From: Lotus japonicus
Lineage: Eukaryota > Streptophyta > Magnoliopsida > Fabales > Fabaceae
Direction of reading: 5' to 3'
DNA: 64,000 bases
Assembly (NCBI RefSeq): GCF_012489685.1
Contig: NC_080042.1
Coordinates: forward strand, 10,056,825-10,120,824
Shown: positions 56,595 through 64,000 of the stretch, piece after piece
Layout of the letters: each line of letters begins with the position of its first letter
Position numbering within the stretch: position 1 is the first letter of the stretch
Notes under the pieces: generated by a model
Told to the model about the DNA's origin: nothing
The model's input: only the letters and a program-made list of their open reading frames with translations
Database searches by the model: none
Position numbers and translations under genes: made by a program

Positions 56595-56895
56595 AACATA
56601 TTCCAGTCACAAGTGTCTTCAAAGGAACAACCTTAGGTGCAGGTTTCTGAATCATCACAAAAAATGATCAATACACTACATGAAGTTTAACTAAATCTAT
56701 GTGATAGATAGATAAATAGTCGAATACAATACCTCATCTTCAGATTCAGATGAAGAATCATCATCTGAACTACTTTCCTTCTTAACTTTCTGCAACTTGG
56801 TTTCCTTCTTTGGCTTTGCAGCAACCTCAGCTATCTTCTGCTTCTTAGCACTCACTTGCTTCTCAATCTCATCATCAGCAGCCCTCTTGGCTGAT
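56595..56895 (-). pseudogene. Nucleolin-like N-terminal fragment
   Basis: The minus strand reads DDEIEKQVSAKKQKIAEVAA, then Lys-rich sequence and the acidic SSSDDDSSSESEDE, ending at gag|gtattg near 56732. After an intron a short piece KPAPKVVPLKTLV follows (about 56600-56645). Alternating Lys and acidic Ser blocks with EKQVSAKKQKI are typical of plant nucleolin N-termini, which act in rRNA processing. No RNA-binding domains are present, so this is a captured fragment. The frame after KTLV runs on about 40 residues into unrelated sequence. Confidence 0.65.
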
Positions 56896-57456
56896 TATCA
56901 CAATCAAAATAGACCAAGCAAAAGATTACTTACAGGAACCCTCAGTTAAAAAATACATACACATGTCATCAGAACTCTCACCAACCTCTATAGTTTGGCT
57001 TATTAAATCAATCACCAACTTCCAACATTATTCTTTAAAAAAGAACTTAAGAAATCAAAGAACCAAGTTTGAAAACTCAACTGACAATTCATGTTAAAAA
57101 AATGCATGTACCTCCATTGACAACAAATAAACAATCTCCATTATTTCAAACACATAAAAATAAAACATGATATTATTTTTATACAAAAAATTGAAGCATG
57201 AAGTAAAAGTTGTCTGCACAACCATGGATTTTCAAAACAAAAAAAATTCCATTATTTAGAAACCCGTAAACAAAAAACAAAAATTTGTACAACATGAAAT
57301 CTGCTACTTTTTTTCCAGAAAATCAAAACGTGAAGAAAAAGCTGTCAGCGCATCAATAGATAAAAGATAAACAATCTCCATTACTGAGAACCCATACACC
57401 AGCAAAATTCGTACAGCAAAATGCATAGATAAACGGCTATTGAAGTAAACATCTAG

Positions 57457-57489
57457 GAACCCACAGGTGCCATTGGATTCCAGTCATTG
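57457..57489. repeat. 33-base inverted repeat, right arm
   Basis: It is the partner of 56545-56577. A separate 25-base direct repeat (ataaccaatctggcgag...) links 55870-55894 with 57558-57582. Confidence 0.85.
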
Positions 57490-58030
57490 CATATATTACC
57501 TGCTCAATGAAAGAGACAGAGAATCAGCCACAGAACATTGAAGAAAAACGGCTGAAAATAACCAATCTGGCGAGCTTTCCCTCTCATTCCGCCGCTCCAT
57601 CAAAGCACCCCTTCCTCAAAGCAATCGTGTATCACCAAAGATTCAGACAATATGTAAAGAAACAGATCCTCCAATTTCATTTATCAGCAAAATAATTGAG
57701 GAGAGGGAGATATGAAATCCGTGGAGGAGCTACCTATCACTTACCTCACAATCTCCAGCTGGATGTCGAGAGAAGCAGCTACAAATTCGGATTTGGTAGG
57801 ATCTCAGGAAAATCTGCAGGAGAAGACTGGTCGTACCTCTCTACCTGGTAGCTGCATCGGATCCTCTGAATAGGCTCCAGAAAAACCGCCCCAAACCCCG
57901 ACCCGTGACCCGGCTCTTGCGGGTTTTCTCTTATGAACAGTGGCCAATTCCCTCTAGCTTTAGTAAGTTATAGATTCCCTTGGTGCACAAGCCAGTCCAG
58001 CAATATTGCTTTTATATTAATATACCCTGT

Positions 58031-59506
58031 TCTTAATTTGGATCCCTCCTCAGCTTAAACGACCACTCGGTCCATTATTACCAGATGTATATCCAAGATT
58101 TTCTTGTTTGAGGGGTCGGAACATAGAAAACATTGTCAATGAATTTTATATATACATTAAAAAATTATCTAAGTAAAACTTTTCATTTCTTCATAGTACT
58201 AAATTTATCTATTGTTATATCAACAATGATTTTTACAGCAATTTCTCTTAATATATAAAACTAATAAAATTCTGAGAAGGTCAACTAAGATCTTGTTGCG
58301 AAACTTAGTTTTAACAACTTTCGTTGTAAAAAAACTCACTCTATGGATGACGTTGAAATAAGTAGTGTTAAAACAAGACGTATCAATATTTCAATAAGTG
58401 GTATCAATATTGTTTTTCTAGTTTCAACTAACCTCTAGTAAAATCAAAGACATATTTCTTAAACTAAGAAGTCATGAAACATCTGAATGACAATGTTTTA
58501 GCTTAAACCATAAATTCATTTTTTTCAGCTTGAAAAAATCATCTTCATAAATTTTCTCAAAAAGCTTACATATTTTATAATTATCGAATGATTTAAAATT
58601 TTCCTTAGGATCTAAAGTTGAACTAAGTATAAGAAGTTACGCTGCCTCGACATTACCCCTGTAGAAAGAGAAAAAAAAAAAAAGGGGGCATGGCCCCTGC
58701 TAGGCCCCCGCTAGACACACCTCTAATCATTACCCTGAGCGGTGCAAAAGGCTCATAACAAGTAAATGTTAAGCCGGTCATATAGGATGGTCGAAGATGA
58801 AACTTCCACTACTCTAACTAACTGTTTGTCCATATCATTAAGCAAGGCCAAAACCTAAAAGCTACCTACATAACATGTTAACAATGGTATACAACCTCTA
58901 CAATTTTTCATTTCGGCTTTAATGAAGTCTTGGTTACCCTTGTAATAAGCATGACTCATAATTGTTTTTTTAGATTTAGAGAATTATCTATCTCATCTAT
59001 TGCTGGCTTTAGTGTTAATGTATCTTTTGCTACCTCTATGCTATAGACTCTCACCGCACCATCGCTATAAACTACACTTACCACCGTGCACTACCACATG
59101 CGATCGGAAAATTTCTTTGCTTAAATTCTGAAAAAACGGAAACCATCAAGAGATATAAATTTCAATTGTTATTGCAATGCGGTAGTATGGATCCAAAAAG
59201 GAGGAAACTTAGATTAAATTTTTTACATACAATTCATCAAGTTCTCCATTTAACCTTAATGATAAGCACAAATTTACAACAAAAGCCAGAAGTCTTGACT
59301 TCTACACTACAGGCTGGTCATTCAATAATTTTTCTCCTTCCCTGTGATTCTTTTGGCCATTCAAACTCTACCTGTACCCGCAAGATTTTGGAAATTGGTT
59401 TGCAGCAGTAATTACTGCTTCATTCTAATAGTTTACAATGGTCCTGTATTCTTTTGGAGTGATCCGAGAACCAGGAGAGGGCGCATAACCTTGGTTTCTG
59501 CTTATT
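58031..59506. other. Intergenic AT-rich sequence
   Basis: No gene or element is recognised. A run of A followed by gggggcatggcccc occurs near 58670-58695. Confidence 0.4.
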
Positions 59507-59525
59507 CACTACTAGAAAAACTAGT

Positions 59526-59895
59526 TTTCACATCGGGTATTTTTGAGTTTTAACATCGGTTTTTATCTGATGTAAACAATGTTGATGTGGTATCTCCTAA
59601 CCTTTTCACATCGGGTTTATAACCGATGTGAAAAGTATACCTTTCACATCGGTTAAGTCAACCAACTGATGTGAAATGTACACTTTTCACATCGGTTCAG
59701 TCAGCCAACTGATGTGAAATGTAGGTTAAGTCAGCCAACTGATGTGAAATGTACACTTTTCACATCGGTTCTGTCATCCAACCGATGTGAAATGTCTACT
59801 TTTCACATCGGTTAGACAAAAATTTCACATCGGTTAGACAAAAAACCGATGTGAAATATACTTTTCACATCGGTTAGACTGAAAACCGATGTGAA
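59526..59895. repeat. CACTA subterminal repeats
   Basis: About a dozen copies of tttcacatcggtt and its complement aaccgatgtgaaa alternate, many forming perfect hairpins (for example 59604-59637). Such arrays are transposase-binding regions in CACTA elements. Confidence 0.85.
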
Positions 59896-60304
59896 TGCTC
59901 AACCAGTTTTTTTTTTTTTCACACGAATTTGACCTGAATATACATATTTTTTTAATGAAAATTTATTAAAATAAAAAGAGATCTTGAGAACACACTCTCT
60001 CAAGTGAGTTAAACATCCAAGGTCCCAGCAAAAAAGAAAACATAATAGCCTAAAAGAACTAGAACAATTCAGCAATTCTAGTTCTTTAAATGTAGTTAAA
60101 CAGCAACTGCTCATGAAATTAGGACAAAATAGTTAAATTAATGCCCCAAGCACGAAAGCGACCAGCACCATAAGCATAAATTAGGAGAGCAGCGGAGGTG
60201 AGCAACTTTGAACCCTATAAACAGATGCAATAAATACAGAGATCAACAATCCATGTTATAATGTAAAAAACAAGTTGCCCAAACTCTAATTCAGACTGTT
60301 TAGG

Positions 60305-60480
60305 CACTAAAAATCAGCTGAGCACCTTCAAAATCAGCTCAGCTCTTTTAAGACAGAACCATTCCACTAAAAATCAGCTAAGCACCTTCAAAATCAGCTC
60401 AGCTCTTTTAAGACAGAACCATTCCACCATAAATCAGCTGAGCACCTTTTGGAATAAGCTGAGCTCTTTTAAGACAGAAT
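60305..60480. repeat. Three tandem copies of a unit of about 60 bases
   Basis: The unit runs from aaaatcagctgagcacct through ctcttttaagacagaacc. The first two copies are almost identical and the third is diverged. Confidence 0.8.
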
Positions 60481-60507
60481 CCTTTTTTTCAGAGTTGAGA
60501 GCAACAG

Positions 60508-61146
60508 GTAAATGATCTGTCATTAGACATGATTCATAGTATGACACTATATAACTTGAAAACATTACCTGATCAAGAGCACAAGCAAAGAGATCTAGAA
60601 CATGACCCTGATGTACAAGCAGCTTTGAAAGTCCATCATAGAATTTCACACATTTATGGTAATATGGCCCAAAATCTTTATCCAGATCCTTGTGGGAGCA
60701 AATTGGTTCAGAAAGTTGTTTGGATACATTCTACAGTATACAACAATTCATAAGAGAGAATCAGCTCATATCAGATAGCAAGTCTTTAATAGTAAAACTC
60801 AACATAGGCTAAGCTTCATCTTTCACCCAACATAATTGCAATGCATAAGCTCCACTACTCCTTCTTCTGAGATGTATTATCAATGATAATAAGACCAGAT
60901 AGCATAATAAGACCAGACATTCATCCATTCATATGATACCAAGCATTAATTACAGTTAGAGAACTTGCTGTACATAAAGGACAAAAAACACCAATCCCTA
61001 ATTTATATAGTAATCAACAAACAAACACACATTTAAAACAACAAAGAAAGGATCAGAACATGCTATGCTTAATAAGAGGGTAATAATTTTATTTCGAAAG
61101 AAGAGAATAATATATAAAGAGTGAATGAGTCATTACAAGGAGGAAA
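60508..61146. repeat. Direct repeat of about 640 bases, copy 1
   Basis: It matches 62175-62812 nearly base for base, at an offset of about 1667. It contains a SEC23 exon. The motif ataaagagtgaatgagtcat at its right end also occurs alone near 61737. Confidence 0.85.
60569..60730 (-). pseudogene. SEC23-like exon fragment, copy 1
   Basis: A 162-base exon on the minus strand, between an acceptor (gtag at 60731-60734) and a donor (cag|gtaatg at 60568), reads [19 protein letters not shown] then [26 protein letters not shown]. It matches the SEC23 trunk region of the COPII coat. Neighbouring SEC23 exons are not seen, so it is an isolated captured exon. Confidence 0.7.
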
Positions 61147-62174
61147 CACCCCCATAAAAGTCTATGAAAACTCTTGGAGAAAAGCATAAAAAGAATCGCA
61201 GCTTCATGACTGTGATATATCAGTTCCATTTCCATAACTGGGATTTTTCTTTACATGACCATATCAGTCACAAGGATCCAAAAGACACTGAAAAATTATG
61301 AAAAACTAACATCAGAACTATGGTTGAATTTCTTAGTTATGGCAGTTGTTTGATCCCTTTGGAGTCCCTTCATCTTCAAAAAGGATACTCACATGCATTA
61401 AATGCAGGATGTGTCCTCTGAATTTATCCTTAGAGAAAAATCATGTCTCTCTGCACTGTGTGCTTTTTAAATGGCACTTCAGAAATCATTTAGAATATGG
61501 CTTTGGGCTTTTGATTGTGATTTGTGAACTTGCTCAAAGAATTGACAGGTTTCCTTAACAAGCATATTAGTTTAAATGATCAAGAGAATTAGTGCTAATT
61601 AGATATGAGACTTCATGTTTCTGAATTATTACTTCTTCCCTTTTCTTTTCTACTTGTTTCACCCCTGAGGAGATATTATTTTGGGTTTGGAGGGAGTGCC
61701 TATGGTAGGTGTTGTATAGGGTGCTTGTGATTTTTTATAAAGAGTGAATGAGTCATTACAAGGAGGCAACACAAAGCCAAAAGAAAAAAACTTAGTATAA
61801 CCCTGATGTAAAAACCCTGATGTGGAATGTATATTTTCTACTGTTTCAGCATCCTCTCTCTCTCACTTACCAATACACACATGGGCATACATTTAACCTA
61901 GTCTAATTTTACTGGTTTCCAACACACCATGATCAGTTTTAGGTCTGCAATTTTATTTCAGTTGCACTATTTCTTTGTCCATTAGTTAACTTAGTATAAC
62001 TAAATCTTTGATACTTATTAGTGTCATCACCAGATGCTTGTGATAAGCACTGATCTTAAGATACACTTAAGCTTGTTTGGCACCATTAATACTCATTAAC
62101 TCAAGCAACACCAATACTTTTTCAGTTAGATTAATGATTTGAGGATATCCGCTCTGTTAAGAGACCACAAATAG

Positions 62175-62812
62175 GTAAATGATCTGTCATTAGACATGAT
62201 TCATAGTATGACACTATATAAATTGAAAACATTACCTGATCAAGAGCACAAGCAAAGAGATCTAGTACATGACCCTGATGTACAAGCAGCTTTGAAAGTC
62301 CATCATAGAATTTCACACATTTATGGTAATATGGCCCAAAATCTTTATCCAGATCCTTGTGGGAGCAAATTGGTTCAGAAAGTTGTTTGGATACAATCTA
62401 CAGTATACAACAATTCATAAGAGAGAATCAGCTCATATCAGATAGTAAGTCTTTAATAGTAAAACTCAACATAGGCTAAGCTTCATCTTTCACCCAACAT
62501 AATTGCAATGCATAAGCTCCACTACTCCTTCTTCTGAGATGTATTATCAATGATAATAAGACCAGATAGCATAATAAGACCAGACATTCATCCATTCATA
62601 TGATACCAAGCATTAATTACAGTTAGAGAACTTGCTGTACATAAAGGACAAAAAACACCAATCCCTAATTTATATAGTAATCAACAAACAAACACAAATT
62701 TGAAACAACAAAGAAAGGATCAGAATATGCTATACTTAATAAGAGAATAACAATTTTATTTCGAAAGAAAAGAATAATATATAAAGAGTGAATGAGTCAT
62801 TACAAGGAGGCA
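62175..62812. repeat. Direct repeat of about 640 bases, copy 2
   Basis: Second copy of 60508-61146, with a small percentage of differences. Confidence 0.85.
62236..62397 (-). pseudogene. SEC23-like exon fragment, copy 2
   Basis: The same 162-base exon as at 60569-60730. It starts IVSKQL where copy 1 has NVSKQL, closer to the family sequence. Splice sites and frame are retained. Confidence 0.7.
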
Positions 62813-63565
62813 ACACAAAGCCTAAAGAAAAAACTAGCTAAACTAGAAAGCAAGAGGCAAAACACTGCCAGCAAGAAGTAAGAAAATAAATAAAAGCAAA
62901 GAAACATAGGGTACAGGTATTTAAAATAACATCATCACATCCTCAAACAAGTAACATTCATAAGACACTAGGAAAGAGTTTGGTTTACAAAAGCCGGTAA
63001 GCAACCAAATCAATCTGAAAGCTGAATAACATCAAATAGGAATAGAGCAATTTCTTTCATCATAAAAGCAAGGGAAAGTGCCAAGTACAACAAAGGGTGT
63101 CCCCCAAAACAAACAAATGGAAACAAATAACAACCAAGACTTATCTTGTTTGATTGGATCAGTTACATGGACCACTTGCAAATACCAAAATCTAAGTGTA
63201 AAACCATTTAAAGCAACGCCTTTTTTATGGGTTTCCCATTAAGTTTTCTCAAGTCTTTCTGTACTGCTCTAATCAGATAAATGCAAATCTTCTGTCTCTC
63301 TCTGCCTAACCAATAAACGGTTGGAAATCACCCATTAGTAGAACTTAGTACAATACCTAAAAACCTCATGTGATCAAACCTACAGAAACTTGTGCTTCTG
63401 GTATTCGATCCCAACAAAAGGCATCAATGAATACAAAAATTAGCAGAGCATCATGACTTATTTCAATCCGTATAATCTCTGAGTTAAGTCAATCAATCAA
63501 TTTATAGAATGCAAACCCAAGATTCACCAAATAGATGAATATAGACATCTTTAAAATGATGTTAC

Positions 63566-63952
63566 CTATCCTTCATGCGAATAAGAATCTTTCCAGCTTC
63601 TTCTCTTGCTTTATTTTCCACCACTTTTCTTCCATGGTCCCTTAGGCTTTGTTGCATTCTTTCAATTGTTTCTTCATCAAGCTCAAAACCAGCAATGGAA
63701 GTTGAAAATTCTGATACAACAGCTTCAGTCTCACGTTTAAGAAGTTTTCTGATTGAAAGCCAAGTGTCTTTTCCCCCTGCTTCAAAGAGGGACTCAACAG
63801 GCTTAGCCAATGCCTTGACTAGTTGTGTCTGCAAAAGATACTCAACGGGAATAAATTATATATGACTCTGCTCAACCAATTAATCTCCATTTTTGAGACA
63901 ATATCACCTCAAAGCTAGTCATTATATCTGATAATTTTGCACTGCGCACAGA
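63566..63952 (-). pseudogene. RHD3-like (root hair defective 3) GTPase exons
   Basis: Two consecutive minus-strand exons are visible. About 63952-63908 ends SAKLSDIMTSFE. 63828-63566 reads TQLVKALAKPVESLFEAGG, then WLSIRKLLKRETEAVV and NKAREEAGKILIRMKDR, with good splice sites and phase 0 between them. This is the helical part of RHD3/SEY1-type ER-shaping dynamin-like GTPases. It may be a captured fragment within the CACTA element or the end of a real gene continuing past 64000; the window cannot decide. Confidence 0.65.
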
Positions 63953-64000
63953 TGAAGCTAGTCATTATCTCTGATAATTTACTTATATAGAAGGATGGAC

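Larger units (their letters stand above)
16622..58030 (-). mobile_element. Candidate non-autonomous Helitron carrying host-gene fragments
   Basis: On the minus strand the left edge reads as a Helitron 3' end: a GC hairpin (stem ccgtgc/gcacgg, 16634-16648) followed by atataatcattag and then T. The right edge near 58010-58030 reads, on the minus strand, tatattaatataaaagcaat, similar to AT-rich Helitron 5' ends, though a clean TC terminus is not visible. Between them lie unrelated exon pieces all on the minus strand (B3, PPR, nucleolin), typical of Helitron capture, with no RepHel gene. The Tat element occupies 16992-52524; the Helitron itself is about 5.9 kb. The boundaries, especially the right one, are inferred. 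Confidence 0.5.
59507..64000 (+). mobile_element. CACTA (En/Spm) element, left end; right end beyond the window
   Basis: cactactagaaaaactag at 59507 is a canonical plant CACTA terminus. The next 390 bases are packed with inverted and direct subterminal repeats. No opposite terminus (ending ctagtagtg) is seen before 64000, so the extent is unknown and the assignment of the exons to its right as internal is provisional. No transposase frame is visible. Confidence 0.7.

Noticed and set aside
1..64000. tRNA or rRNA genes
   Set aside because: I recognised none. tRNA-like matches are only the short primer sites of the retrotransposons.

Overview
The window looks like a repeat-rich, probably pericentromeric or heterochromatic stretch of a dicot genome. 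A legume is most likely, from the Sirevirus, Tat and Tekay element types and the GT-AG intron style, but this is inference. I find no intact ordinary host gene. Almost every open frame belongs to a transposable element or to a host-gene fragment sitting inside one.

Layout from left to right. Positions 1-1240 are an LTR-like fragment. A minus-strand copia-type remnant (LTR 1319-1804, non-coding interior full of small palindromes) follows and is split by a nearly intact 12.0 kb Sirevirus (SIRE/Maximus, Ty1/copia) at 3199-15220 with gag, pol, an envelope-like third ORF and a small antisense ORF. From about 16622 to about 58030 I infer a non-autonomous Helitron on the minus strand carrying pieces of host genes (REM-type B3 factor, PPR protein, nucleolin). 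It is split by a 35.5 kb Ty3/gypsy Tat-lineage element (16992-52524, target duplication CACCC).

The Tat element is itself interrupted twice. A Tekay/Del-type chromovirus on the minus strand (21917-39472, duplication CTTTG) sits between protease and reverse transcriptase, and its right LTR is split by a non-autonomous Athila-like element (30822-37577, duplication CTAGG). A hAT DNA transposon (41500-45276, duplication ATTGTTCA) sits between the archaeal-type RNase H and the integrase and carries an apparently intact six-exon transposase. Removing the two insertions rejoins the Tat pol frame exactly at both sites. Between integrase and 3' LTR the Tat element carries two antisense transcription units, one encoding a plant mobile domain protein, each with its own TATA box.

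Right of the Helitron, 58031-59506 has no recognisable gene. At 59507 a CACTA (En/Spm) terminus with dense subterminal repeats opens an element that runs off the window. Inside it, or directly beside it, are two copies of a SEC23 exon and exons of an RHD3-like GTPase.

The most interesting signals are the antisense coding units with their own TATA boxes in two unrelated retrotransposon lineages, two arrays of hairpins whose stems vary while staying self-complementary (Tekay LTR and the copia remnant), the intact hAT, and gene-fragment capture by two different classes of DNA transposon.
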